Of a DNA stretch of 64,000 nucleotides, positions 47,597 through 59,062 are shown piece by piece. Position 1 is the first letter of the stretch. Each line of letters opens with the position of its first letter. Origin of the DNA: Schistosoma haematobium. Taxonomy: Eukaryota; Platyhelminthes; Trematoda; Strigeidida; Schistosomatidae. The stretch is from positions 34,004,536 through 34,068,535 of the forward strand of contig NC_067198.1 in the NCBI RefSeq assembly GCF_000699445.3, written 5' to 3'. Both the position numbers and the translations under genes were made by a program. The notes under the pieces are model-generated. The model had not been told where the DNA came from, did no database searches, and worked only from the letters and a program-made list of their open reading frames with translations.

Positions 47597-48690
47597 TATA
47601 ATAACATGAAGTTCTACATGTTCACAAAAAGGGTTATAAAAGACGTAATTAGCGTAGTCACTACCTCAGTAAATCACATATATGTTTAAAACTTATTTTC
47701 ATTAATATCCAAATCGACAAACGTCCGAACAACTCATGTCTACATCAAAAATTATAAAACTTATATCAGCATTAAATTCGTGAGAATTTATTTAGTTAAC
47801 TATTACGGATTACTAATTCTAAATGAATAAAAATCATCTTAATAAATATCACAATTTTATTGGGATTGTGTAAATTCATATCTGCTCAAAGTAGGTGCTA
47901 ATGATGCTTCTCAGATCGATAATCGAATCTCTATAATTTAGTTATTCAACTGATAGAAAATAACATAGACAGATATTTCTTCGAAGTTAAAAATTCTCAT
48001 CATCTCATTTATATTACAAAATAAGTAGTATAAAAATAACTTGCTTTCAATAAATTGGTCATTCTAGTTGACGGATAAGATACAATACTGAACCTTCGTT
48101 TTTTAAACTCCATAGCAAACTTGCATTTTTTCAGAATAGATAAACAAGTAATTTTTTTTCAAATAAAGTCCGAAAGAACATGGATGCAGAATAATATGAA
48201 TTCATCATATTTCGTTGTTTCGCATCAACTGCTTACAACCAAATATGCATTAAGATTTTTCCATTGAGATAAGATGGCGTGGAACAATTGACATAAGTGA
48301 ATGTAAAGAATTGGAATGTCAAAGGTTATCAATAATGTGTACGTGTATGTGTGCAAGATCAGGTCAGAAGTTATTTGGTGTTGGGATCAAGAAAACATTA
48401 AGGATGGTTGATGTAATAATTGAGTGAAGTTCAGAGACAGATAAGATAAATTACATGATAATTTTAAAGGTAATGAAGGGTTTCATAGAATTAAAAAAAA
48501 ACTGATAAGATGGGTTGCGTAATAATTGAATAGGATTTGAAGAGTTTACATAATTTAAAAGAATCGAGTGAGTGGTAATGTATGAGTGAAGGGGTGATTT
48601 AAACGTACATAAAATAAGAATTTGGTAATGGAAGGGAATTATAACAAACTAAACATTAATGACCAAAAATTGAATTACCAGGGTAGCAAT
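47597..48690. other. AT-rich non-coding DNA with foldback-arm fragment
   Basis: 48183-48240 (GATGCAGAATAATATGAATT to CTGCTTACAACC) is a partial copy of the arm end of the foldback at 16731-17264. The rest is unrecognised. Confidence 0.4.
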
Positions 48691-48697
48691 AGGTTTA

Positions 48698-49125
48698 TTA
48701 CTGTATATGTTTGAATACACAAATCAGGTTTGAGTTTTTTATCGCGACCGCTTCAGCAAACCGAAGAGAAGCAATATTTCTTTGTCTGCTTATAATTTTA
48801 AAAGCTTGAGGAATGACAATGGTATGGCCGGTGTCAAGTAAATGCTGAGCTATTGCACTGTTAAAAGCCCTTGTCCCTTGCACTCTCAATTTCTTTGGAA
48901 CATGCTTGGAAATGCAAACATGTACTCTTCTCTTGGTTCTTCCAATGTATGTGCTTTGGCACGTACATGTAAGTTGGTAAATACAGTTGGAGCTACTGAG
49001 AAAAGAGGACCTGTCAGATTTAGTTTGTTTGAGAGAGGAGTTCGTTTCCCATAGCGTCGTCAGTTTTGCTACTGTGTACGTCATCTTTATTTTGGGATGG
49101 AATAATTTTAAACTTTTGTCATGAA
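48698..49125 (-). pseudogene. Penelope-like element endonuclease (GIY-YIG), 5'-truncated
   Basis: Minus strand, 128 codons from 49084 to 48698, with readable homology starting about 49120. CIYQLTCTCQSTYIGRTKRR is the GIY-YIG entry (TYIG for YIG) with the upstream zinc-binding-like Cys pair CTC. Then come HLLDTGHTI (the DTGH block of PLE endonucleases), AFKIISRQRN and FAEAVAIK. In an intact PLE this domain follows the RT and nicks the target. No RT is present upstream (to the right). Open over its length but clearly only a fragment. Confidence 0.75.
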
Positions 49126-50455
49126 ATGAATTATCTTTCTATCACCTGAAGATATATAAATGTTTAAGACTGAGCTCAGTTATTAAAAAGTGTTAATGTG
49201 AAAACAAATAACCACAGAAATTCATCGTTAATATGCTAAAACTAATGAACTGGTTAAGTACGATACATTTTGAAAAAACTTGATTCCTACATTTTCTTTT
49301 CAAAAGAGGTGAAACTATTAGGTTATTTAATTGAAGAATAAGTACAGTACTGGAGATTGCTTATCGAGCAGTACATAGAATGAAAGAACAGAGAGGAGAG
49401 TACATGCACATATTTCCGGGCACGATTTGAAGGATTTGAGACTAAAAAGGTGCAACTATCCTAAACAATACAATGGCTCAGTATTAAATCAATAATGAGG
49501 ATACTACTAACGCTTTTCAATCTTTAAAAATTATCGACAGACGAGCAATTAGAGGCTCATTTTGCTTCTCCCGAACCATAGAGATTAAAAAACAAACTAG
49601 ATTGATGTGTTCAAGAGGAGGCTATTAACATTTTACAGTCTTGATAAATTCAAAATTCTGATTAAAATCTCCTCTAATTGTTGTTATCATGGTATTTATG
49701 CGTAACGCAATCCTCTCTAGGCCAATCTTTACTTCATCACCTTTAAAATCATATTCTCATTCATCTATGATTTCCACCTGTCCGATTCTTACAACTTGTG
49801 AGAACTCTTTAAATATATCGTAATTATTAAACAGTCTGTCGTATTCACCTTTACGTTCTTTATCATTACAGCGTAATCAACCTAAGATGATCTTAAAGGT
49901 GCTTGAATATGCATGTATGTGCCAATTGAGTTGTAGGCAGCTGAAGTGAAGCTATGAAATAAAATCATTCGGCCTTAGTAGTTGTTTTTTGGCTTTATTC
50001 AAATTCATAAAAAGAACTGTTTATATGATTGTATTGAGTTGTTTAACAGACAATATGCACTACGATACTGATGCACCTGTAGAATATATAGCTATCTATC
50101 TAGTCAAAAACACATTCAATATAAATTAACCACGAAGATTTTCGTTGGTGCCATCCACGACTTGATTTTCTAATTACATTCTTTACTACTTATTAGTAAG
50201 TAGATATGGTAAATGTGAATTCAAGAAAAATTAAAGGAGAATTGACTATATAACAAAACAAATAATGAAATGAATGTATTTTTTCATCACATACTCTTTC
50301 CTTTAGTTAACAGTCGAAGCACAATTTACAATAACAAATAAGCGAAGTAGAGTTATTTTTTGTGTTTGAAAATATAGAAGTTTAATTAGTAACAAATATG
50401 ACATCAAAACTGAAATAATTTCTGTGATTTAGTGAATAATCTGGAAATTAATAGC
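49126..50455. other. Non-coding DNA with a possible decayed coding relic
   Basis: On the minus strand about 49880-49640, pieces such as NDKERKGEYDRLFNNYDIFK and GDEVKIGLERIALRINTM can be read between stops. They look like the worn remains of an ORF, but I recognise no family. The rest is AT-rich and empty. Confidence 0.3.
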
Positions 50456-50459
50456 CTAT

Positions 50460-50530
50460 AAAATTATGATAATGATGATAACGATAATAATGATAATAGT
50501 AGTAATAATAATAACAATAATTTTTATTAA
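50460..50530. repeat. Imperfect (GATAAT/AAT)n tract
   Basis: Runs of ATAATGATGATAACGATAAT and AGTAATAATAATAACAATAA. Confidence 0.8.
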
Positions 50531-50769
50531 TAACCGTGGCATCTGAACATATCACTATGCTACTTTTTTTGGATGACACAAATGAGAGCTTTGTAATATA
50601 AGTCGAAAAATATGAGGATAGAAACGTAAGAGTGAAATGATAATGAAATCATTACAATTCCTGGATATTAACAACCAATAAAGAAGAACAAACCCATAAA
50701 TAATAAAAGATTGGCTCCTTAATTTGGTAAGATTTTTAATTATATAACTAAATATGAGAAACGAATTAG

Positions 50770-50770
<1 letters not shown>

Positions 50771-50816
<46 letters not shown>
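50771..50816. repeat. (TA)n microsatellite
   Basis: 23 TA units. Confidence 0.95.
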
Positions 50817-50817
<1 letters not shown>

Positions 50818-51404
50818 CGCAAAGTGAGGACACCAAGACTGGTACACATGGAGATTTATTAAACCCAAAACACAACAACGACGACGCTAGTCGAAAATAC
50901 ACTCGTTTATATATTGATTGTACACAAATTTCGATTATTAATTAGGATGTAATCACATATATGAAAAGTAACCAGAGTTTTAACTAAATCACATGCTGCG
51001 TGTCATGCTGGACTTAGTTCATATTAATTTAATACAAGAATATAGTATCATGAAAAAACACCCCACTCAAATAACTCAATGCCATACCGAATAAAACATC
51101 ACACTGAAAAACAAAACAAATACTACACTGAGTAATTATCACACTGAATTGATCAAACAGATGTAATGTTAAATAAAAATCATATTGAGTAAACGAATCT
51201 AATGTTGCCTTTTTATCTCGTCATATTAACATTAAATGTTGGGTATTGGATAATATAACAATGGAGACTGTAAGATAACTGATTAGTGTTCAGCTGTAGA
51301 CGACCATTTATCATGAATTTTTTGACACTATGTCAATTCACTTTAACTGGAAAATACCCTAAGCAAATGTTACCGTCAACTCTAATCTAATATAAATAAT
51401 GACT
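50817..51404. other. AT-rich non-coding DNA
   Basis: A loose repetition of ATCACACTGA-type words at 51090-51190; nothing else. Confidence 0.35.
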
Positions 51405-51720
51405 TTCAATTTGGGGTTGTGCAGATTATTACATTTCACTGAAATCATGAGCAGATCAATGTTAAACAACTATTAGAAACCTGGAGGCACCAGGTGGTTG
51501 TTTCGTCCTATAATGGGACACTTTCGTAGTGCGCATCCATAATCCAGCACGCGGGGTTCGAACCGAGCATTTTTATTAGTTCAGTGACAAATCAAACTTT
51601 CACCACATATGGAACTTAATAGTTGAGTTCATAAGTCGATTTAATATAGACCACCCTGGAAGCGCTAAACGGCCGTTTCGTCCTAGTATGGAACTGATTT
51701 TTATCTTCGCTAACATTGAA
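51405..51720 (-). mobile_element. Two decayed Smα-like SINE fragments
   Basis: First fragment: terminal GGGGTTGTGCAGATTATTA, a hammerhead relic at 51487-51535 (minus strand: ATAGGACGAAACAACC preserved) and a B-box remnant GGGTTCGAACC near 51555. Second fragment 51600-51720 starts again at the 3' end (TTGAGTTCATAAGTCG) and holds ATACTAGGACGAAACGGCCG on the minus strand, with helix III and GAAAC intact, before breaking off. Confidence 0.55.
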
Positions 51721-51940
51721 AATCTTGATTAAGAACTCAATTTATGATCAATAAACAAAGAAAGATTCAAATGGTCTTCAGCTTTTGCATAAAGTTAACT
51801 TATTTGGGTCAAATGTTGGTTCTTAAAGGTCGTATATTTATTGTTTACTTACAAATAATTAGTGATAAGTTCAATAATTATTGACTAATATAACCTGACC
51901 ATTTTTCGGATTAGATAGTGGTTGGAGGTAGTCGACAGGA

Positions 51941-51987
51941 AACCCTGAACCCGGGTTTCGTGCTGTTTGGCACTCGTCAGCAAGGTG
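51941..51987 (-). ncRNA. Hammerhead ribozyme, best-preserved core in the window
   Basis: Minus strand order: helix I ACCTTG, core CTGACGA, stem II GTGC/GCAC with loop CAAACA, GAAA, helix III palindrome ACCCGGGT, cleavage triplet GTT (fits NUH), helix I partner CAGGGT. Helix I pairs over six positions with one G-U. Every conserved core base expected of a type I hammerhead is present. Helix III has no loop within one molecule, so activity would need two copies pairing or a tandem transcript. Confidence 0.75.
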
Positions 51988-52009
51988 TACCTGTAGTCCT
52001 GAGGGGACT

Positions 52010-52085
52010 GGTGCTCCCTGGAGGATTCGAACTCGTGTCACCTAGCTTCACGGTCAGAGACGTTACCACTGAGCTATCCGAGCCG
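52010..52085 (-). other. tRNA-like head of SINE (RNA polymerase III promoter)
   Basis: Minus strand: GGATAGCTCAGTGGTAACGT (A box within a D-arm-like region) and ACGAGTTCGAATCCTCC (B box, T-arm-like), ending AGGGAGCACC. Spacing is tRNA-like, but the acceptor stem pairs poorly. Not a functional tRNA gene. Confidence 0.7.
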
Positions 52086-53040
52086 CGACTAACCTCCTGT
52101 AGGACTGAGATGTAATTACAATTGATTGATCACTGGATGGCGATCAATGTCATGCTTGTCTAGTCCTTATTAGTGCAGACCGAATTCTATCGATCATGTT
52201 GCAATGTGGCCACCAGTCTAGGTGACTCGACACTGCGGGCACTATATATTGAGATTAGATGGTGGTTGGAGGTAGTCGACAGGACTAGACACGCATGACA
52301 TTGATCGCCATCCAGTGATCAATCAATTGTGATCATTTTTCGGATTATTAATTTGGATATATAATCGTAGAACCTGAAGAGAATTTATCGAAAAGAATAT
52401 TCCTCGTTCAAATATTAGTCTTTTAATATGATGGGGATCTTTAAACGACTAACATAGTGTTAGAACAACGTGAATAAAATTGCTTACAATTCGATACTCA
52501 TTGGGCTTTAGTCTAAGATATAGTAATATTTATACTGATATATGAAAACATTAAACCAATCATGGCAGTTTATAAGTCAGTGTTATCGATGATAACAGTG
52601 GAATAGATTACATAAATAAGCACAAAAAAGTACAAATTGATAGGGTGATCAGAATACTAAAAGCTTGAATCAATCATTCATCACATGAAGGTCAATGACT
52701 CACACTAAAATAACTTTCAATAAAAGTTATGATACATTCCACGGCAGTTGACTGAACTAAGTTAACACATCGAGCTGTTCATATTTATTTGGCAGTTTTC
52801 ATATATCAGTATAAATATTACTATATCTTAGACTAAAGCCCAATGAGTATCGAATTGTAAGCAATTTTATTCACGTTGTTCTAACACTATGTTAGTCGTT
52901 TAAAGATCCCCATCATATTAAAAGACTAATATTTGAACGAAGAATATTCTTTTCGATAAATTCTCTTCAGGTTCTACGATTATATATCCAAATTAATAAT
53001 CCGAAAAATGGTCAGGTTATATTAGTCAATAATTGTTGAA

Positions 53041-53240
53041 TATATCCTTTGCTTATCATGACTAATTGATAACAACATGGGATTTAAAATGATAGGTATT
53101 GGGTGCATGTTTCATACAGAACATCAACAATAGTACATGTGATATTATTACGCAACCCATGAGAGCCAAAACGAGTAATCACTCAGCTGGATACTTCTCA
53201 AAAATTTAAATATTTTCCACAATTAAGTTGAACTATAGGC
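53041..53240. other. AT-rich non-coding DNA
   Basis: Nothing recognised. Confidence 0.3.
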
Positions 53241-53244
53241 TAAT

Positions 53245-53480
53245 CAGTTTATAGTCGCTTCCATTTTCGGTAGTGTTAATCACGAACTGATCTTATCTAG
53301 ACCACAGTTAGAATCCAGGTAGCAACTAGTGGTTTTATTTCGTCCTAGTAAGTGCCTATCCAGGACCTGGCATACTCTCGTGTAAGAACTTTTAACCTTC
53401 AGACACTGAGCCGGCATCCAATGGTGTTAGCATCTGACTTTGATCCCTTGACAACATTACCTAATCCCCATTCATCCTCG
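53245..53480 (-). mobile_element. Decayed Smα-like SINE
   Basis: Plus strand reads ACCACAGTTAGAATCCAGG, GGTTTTATTTCGTCCTAGTA (inverse hammerhead 3' half) and CACTGAGCCGGCATCCAATG (inverse A-box region). Worn in the B box and core. Confidence 0.5.
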
Positions 53481-54900
53481 ACATGGTTGAACTCTACTGA
53501 TAACGGTTTCTCACCAGAGTTCCAGGAGTTCCATCTAAAAGTTAGTCACTAGTAAGCGTATGATTATTTTTAGTAAAGAGGGATTTTTGGAGGCTGTAGA
53601 ATTCTTCTATTTTGAATTATGAACTGATCCTAACCGGACAACTGTTGAACTCTTTACTTCTCGATTGGTTTTAGATGAGAAGTGATAGCTTAATAGTTAA
53701 ATAATTGAATTACACTCTCCCGATTTCAGACCCTAACTTCACTCTATATACTTCTATTTGAGCAATAGAATAGTGTCATTAGCTTTTACATCAAGCGTAT
53801 GACGATAAGCTGGGTAAATAGATTTGTACTTAACAACTGATTTACATAAAATTAAGCTCATTTTCTGAATAAATCGAAACTGATTCAACGATCAAAACTT
53901 ATAACCAGAATATCAAGAACTCATTTCGAAGTATTCTAGTAGTGACTTTCTGATTATAGTTTAGATGAAGTGGTTACGTGGTTATTACGCCTCATTTATG
54001 AGTGGTATTCGTCACTTAACTCAATTGGGTTAACGCTGAAGCCACTACTGACATAAATCGGTTGCTTTAATCAATTAAATTTGATGTCTTAGTGACCATT
54101 GTCCGAAATTGATATCGGTTAAAAAAGTAACGCAAACCACGGAGCAAAGCTTTATCTAACGATAATCGTGTAACCCTAAGTGATCAGAACTGTACATATA
54201 GTCACTTACCAATGATGTTGGATGACGACTTCGCTAGATTTAGAATCAACCACAGTTAAAAGTAATGTGCCCTGGATTCCAACTCAGGTACTCCAGTTTA
54301 TTTCATGAAATGTAATTTTTATCATTTAATGATATTAGACAGAACTACTAAGAATAAAGAGCCGCTACACAACTATTTCCTGTTAGTCTTGGACTAAACC
54401 ATACCTAACTTAGTAAATTGCGGTCTTATGGCTTACACTATACAGTCCGACATCACGTTTTCGACGAGCTACTTTCGTATTCTTTACTTATTCGACACAA
54501 CAGACCAAACCTAATCATAACCTCGAGAAAACTATCTAAAGTTCATCCATCTTTAGATGGATGGCTTCCCTGATTTTTTAAAAAAGGGATTCACTTACAT
54601 CAAAACTTTTATTGATAAAAAAAGAAAGTTCTACCGATGACATTGCTTACTAGTCTCATTTTTAATAGAAAAAAGTATATTTTACAAACGACCCGAAACT
54701 TTAAAAGTTGTATTTCCCCATAATCCAACCATTCCTTTAGATCATTAATTCGAAAATAACAGTGTATAGCCTGTAGGAAGTCTATCGAAATAATGTTCTT
54801 TGTTTATATCGTTGATGCAACGCAATGAAAATTTGTAAGCTCAATTTTCCTAATTACTCATTATAGTTGGTCATAGATTAATTCATAGTCAACCAGGCAT
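53481..54900. other. Non-coding DNA upstream of H2A
   Basis: No gene recognised. 54550-54590 is a short imperfect palindrome (ATCCATCTTTAGATGGAT). Confidence 0.35.
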
Positions 54901-54919
54901 TTCATAGTCTTTGTTTAAC

Positions 54920-55560
<641 letters not shown>

Positions 55561-55602
55561 TTTCTCGCATCTAGAGCGTGAGGAGTAAGAGAACGTGAAA
55601 CC

Positions 55603-55618
55603 GGCCCTCTTTAGGGCC
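55603..55618 (+). terminator. Histone mRNA 3' stem-loop
   Basis: GGCCCTCTTTAGGGCC: a 6-bp stem with a 4-base loop, the binding site of stem-loop-binding protein, preceded by GAAACC and followed by ACAACCA. Replaces a poly(A) tail. No strong purine-rich downstream element is seen within 30 bases. Confidence 0.93.
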
Positions 55619-56170
55619 ACAACCACGTGATTTGTTTGTCTTTCTGAGTGATTTCAGTCATTTTGGTTGCGTTGTATTATTAATTTATAATCGAGCTATT
55701 ATGACCGAGGACTTTCTTATCGTTTATAACAACACTTGTGTAGGCATGGTTTTTCTGAATTAGGATGAACTATTTGCAGGCTAGACGAAGTCGAAATTGT
55801 ATTTAATGGGCTGCATGTGAATTCGCAGATGGTTTACTTCGATGTAGTATGAGTCTATCGGGATGATTCATCGTCACTGACTGAATGTGCAGTTCTTATA
55901 GCATATCATTCAGATGAACACTTCAGGCTCTACTTCTGGAACTAGTCGTTAGGAGTCATGACTGAGTTCGAGTTGGTAAGTAAATTGATAGGAGCGGTAC
56001 TTACCACTAAAAATAAACAGGTCCTTCATTAGTTTCTATCTTATTAACAACGTAATTAACACTGCCAAGCCTAAGCAAGTGCAATAAACGGACGAAGAGT
56101 ACTGACCACCGAACTGTCATTAGCTCTTGCGACGTCAAATGGTGGTCTGATGTAGTTTGGCAGATGCATG
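55619..56170. other. Non-coding DNA downstream of H2A
   Basis: No further histone gene or recognised repeat. Confidence 0.4.
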
Positions 56171-56175
56171 TTTCC

Positions 56176-56325
56176 GCGCGACATTTATAACCAACGGTTG
56201 GTTGGCATGGCTCGTTCTTTAAATGTAGTACTACTACTTTTATGATCTTGCGTTAATGACGGCAACTTGAACCGTTGCATGTATTTCTCTGGTCTTACGC
56301 TATAGTTGACTGATATTCTCATATG
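56176..56325 (+). mobile_element. Worn RTE 3'-end fragment
   Basis: CGCGACATTTATAACCAACG, GGTTGGTTGGCATGGCTC and GCAACTTGAACCGTTGCATG with TCTGGTCTTACGCTATAGTT align to the 3' part of the insertion at 46930-47253. Too decayed to encode anything. Confidence 0.55.
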
Positions 56326-57010
56326 CATAGCGTATATGTGTAAATTAGGACTTTACAATTTATAAAGATACCGTTCTAATGCACAGGTGGGATTAAATTA
56401 TGTATTCATTTTTCTTAATTAATTTTCCTGAATTAGTGACCTGATTTGTATAACCATTACGTACTGATACCAAAGAATATCATCCTCATTAGGGATATCT
56501 AACGTTATAAGTCAGGAGGTTACATTCGGTTAGTTACCTTATGATACTACCAATTGACAACACTAATCTATGGACAAGTCGTGATTTCTTTATTGTTATT
56601 ACTTCGATTAACAAGATGAAATTCTCCTACCATGCATTTGAGCCTTTACAACAAACATTTCTGACCTTTATTAAATGACCTCTAATCTATTAACATCACA
56701 ATTTGGAGTATTTATATTGTAAAAGATGCAAACGTCCAACATTTTTAATATTGTCAAATCCATTAAGGCATGGTATATTTTGGCCTTTGTACAATCTCAC
56801 AATGGTTATGGACCTATGACCGTAGACCTCGATGATGAGGTTATTTAAGACATTTGTTCGAACAAATATTCAGTGTCGGGATTTTAAAAAATATATTCGT
56901 AAAATCTCATCGAAGAAATGTCAACACGGAGATTATGGTTCTTGAAAAAGCTTGAATCAGATTACCAAGTGAAACATTTAATTTACTTAAAATGTAAATC
57001 CTCTTTAATG
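56326..57010. other. AT-rich non-coding DNA
   Basis: Nothing recognised. Confidence 0.3.
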
Positions 57011-57188
57011 TCTCACATCAACTCGGCGCCCAAATACTGCGGAACTATTCGATCAAATTTTGATGGAAGATCTTATATAATTTCAGAGATTTTATAAATA
57101 TAATTTCCTCGATGAAGTTTATTCTTTCCAGGTTCTACAATTATATGTCCCAATTAATAATCCAAAAAGCGGCCAGGTTTAAGTTAAA

Positions 57189-57331
57189 GTCAAGATTTCT
57201 TCAATGGTGTCATTTATGAATTGTAGTTTTATGAATAGTACCTTCTTATGGACGGTGGCTATCTTTGTCCTTGTTTTCTTCTCCATCATATGTTTGTCGA
57301 TGAATTTCATGGGATACCCATTCATGCTAAG
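57189..57331 (-). pseudogene. Antisense PLE fragment (RT-endonuclease linker)
   Basis: Minus-strand copy of 58454-58596, encoding MNGYPMKFIDKHM and the FIKLQFINDTIEEIL stretch. No ORF of its own. Confidence 0.65.
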
Positions 57332-58391
57332 TTAAAGTACATTTTAGGATTGTTAAATATAATAAAATTCTCAGTGTTGACATGACTTATATGCAATATA
57401 ACTTGAATCGGCTTATGAGATTCATGCTCAGATAGGGTGAGGGAAGTAGAGGTACAACTGCAGATTCGACCCTACGTCCAGTGATTATATTGTACATAAA
57501 GTTACATGAATTTAATAAAAAATAACAAGGTGGGGTTAATGCTAGGTGGGTTAGCATGTATTTGGAAAACTAATTGTGATGTTAAACTAATACTAATAAA
57601 TAAGAACTTTCGTCCACATTTTAACGAATAGTTTCCCAATATTTGGGCGCCGAGTTAATATCAGACATCAAATCCAACGTCTCGCCTGACAATCTGGTCC
57701 AAGCTTTTTCAAGGAAAATATAATCAAACAACAAAATTATCGAATATAAATAGGTACATGGTTCTCTGGTTTACTGTGTACTGAATACGTCATCCAATCA
57801 ACGTGAGCACTGTTCAAAGTGGGTATTTACATTAGTGAAAATTCCCATTTTGCCATTTACCAAATAAAGAAGGAACGAATTGAGCGAAGAAATTTCTTTT
57901 CAATTAATTTTTCATCATGGCTCTACACTAATATATATATGTTTTACAATAATAATATAATACTCATCGAGTAGATACGTTACGTAATAATTACATAATG
58001 ACATTTAAATTAACACTGATTAATTGGAAGAAAGAGGATTTTTAATATTCAAAGTGATCAAGAAGTTGCTAAGTTGCGTAATGTAAGAAACAAAGAAGGA
58101 ACAGAATTTTAACGGATGGTCAATAGGATGATAGTTACGTAAGAATCAAGAGATGAATGTTGAGAAGTTAAGTTCAAAAGCAACAGAAATAAAATTATCA
58201 GAATGGGTTTTGTGGAGATTTTAGAAATTTCACAGATAAAATTACAAAAGTTAAAAATAAAAAATAAAAAAAAACAAGTGGAAGAAGTATGAAAAATAGT
58301 TCTTTTGAAGGGAATCTTAAACTGATGGCCAGGGCAGGGAAAGTGGTTGTACGAATCTCTTTTGAATGCAAAGGTCAGGTTTGTGAACATG

Positions 58392-59062
58392 ATGCCAGAT
58401 TAAATGCAATCTTCTACAACTATCCCAAGATAAGAAATAATATTCGGAACCTACTTAGCATGAATGGGTATCCCATGAAATTCATCGACAAACATATGAT
58501 GGAGAAGAAAACAAGGACAAAGATAGCCACCGTCCATAAGAAGGTACTATTCATAAAACTACAATTCATAAATGACACCATTGAAGAAATCTTGACTCAG
58601 AAACTAAGAAGAGCCGTACAGAAAACATTTAATGCTGCCAGATTAAATGCAATCTTCTACAACTATCCCAAGATAAGAACAGCCAACAAAGACAGACTGC
58701 CTGAATTCGCCAAATCTATGTGTATCTATCGTTTCAACTGGTCCTGTGGAGCCAGTTATATTGGGCGTACAATTCGGCAAGTCCGTCATCGCATTACTGA
58801 ACATCATCCGTCGTGGTTAAACAAAGGACAGGTAAAAGTGATTAAAAGTTCTATTCTCTCTCACTTGGCTGACACAGGTCATCAAGTCGAATTGAATAAA
58901 GCTTTTAAGGTTATCTACAATATCCCATCTAATTTGACACATGGTTTACGAGTGCGCCTCTTGCACATTGCGGAAGCCATCGCAATCCATGTTCACAAAC
59001 CTGACCTTTGCATTCAAAAGAGATTCGTACAACCACTTTCCCTGCCCTGGCCATCAGTTTAA
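58392..59062 (+). pseudogene. PLE linker and GIY-YIG endonuclease
   Basis: The frame is open from 58289 to 59062 (257 codons), but the first ~34 codons (58289-58391) come from the inverted left arm and are antisense to the C-terminus, so they are not native. Native order: NGYPMKFIDKHM, FIKLQFINDTIEEIL, LRRAVQKTFNAARLNAIF, then the endonuclease CIYRFNWSCGASYIGRTIRQ (GIY-YIG as ASYIG with upstream Cys), HLADTGHQV, AFKVIYNIPSN, HIAEAIAIHVHKPDLC and KRFVQPLSLPWPS. A 45-bp direct repeat (RLNAIFYNYPKIR at 58394 and 58637) marks a template jump: the first copy is joined to MNGYP out of order. The RT domain is missing. Confidence 0.8.

Larger units (their letters stand above)
51896..52347 (-). mobile_element. 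tRNA-derived SINE with hammerhead and 18-bp target-site duplication
   Basis: The insert (51914-52329) is flanked by TGACCATTTTTCGGATTA (51896-51913) and TGATCATTTTTCGGATTA (52330-52347). Minus strand: a 5' body with CATTGATCGCCATCCAGTGA, the tRNA-like head at 52010-52085, then the hammerhead at 51941-51987 and a 3' end GTCGACTACCTCCAACCACT. The ~48-bp segment 52119-52168 recurs inverted at 52282-52330, and the 3' end word recurs at 52257-52282, so the copy carries a partial rearranged second unit. This SINE family is distinct from the main Smα-like family, but has the same order of tRNA-like promoter then hammerhead. Confidence 0.8.
51870..53040. repeat. Foldback repeat with ~245-bp arms, left arm interrupted by a SINE
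   Basis: Right arm 52795-53040. Left arm consists of 51870-51913 plus 52348-52549, split by the insertion at 51914-52347. The two match nearly perfectly (ATATATCAGTATAAATATTA, GGGCTTTAGTCTAAGATATA, TTCAGGTTCTACGATTATAT). The central spacer of about 245 bp has no ORF. A related arm end recurs at 57130-57185 beside PLE sequence. Confidence 0.8.

Noticed and set aside
50555..50902. 115-codon minus-strand ORF
   Set aside because: Its centre is the (TA)n repeat read as Ile-Tyr; the rest has no motif and AT-driven composition.
52010..52085. Functional tRNA gene
   Set aside because: A and B boxes are good, but the acceptor stem does not pair properly and it continues into a hammerhead; it is a SINE head.
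51918..52115. 65-codon plus-strand ORF
   Set aside because: It lies on the antisense strand of the tRNA-like SINE and its hammerhead.
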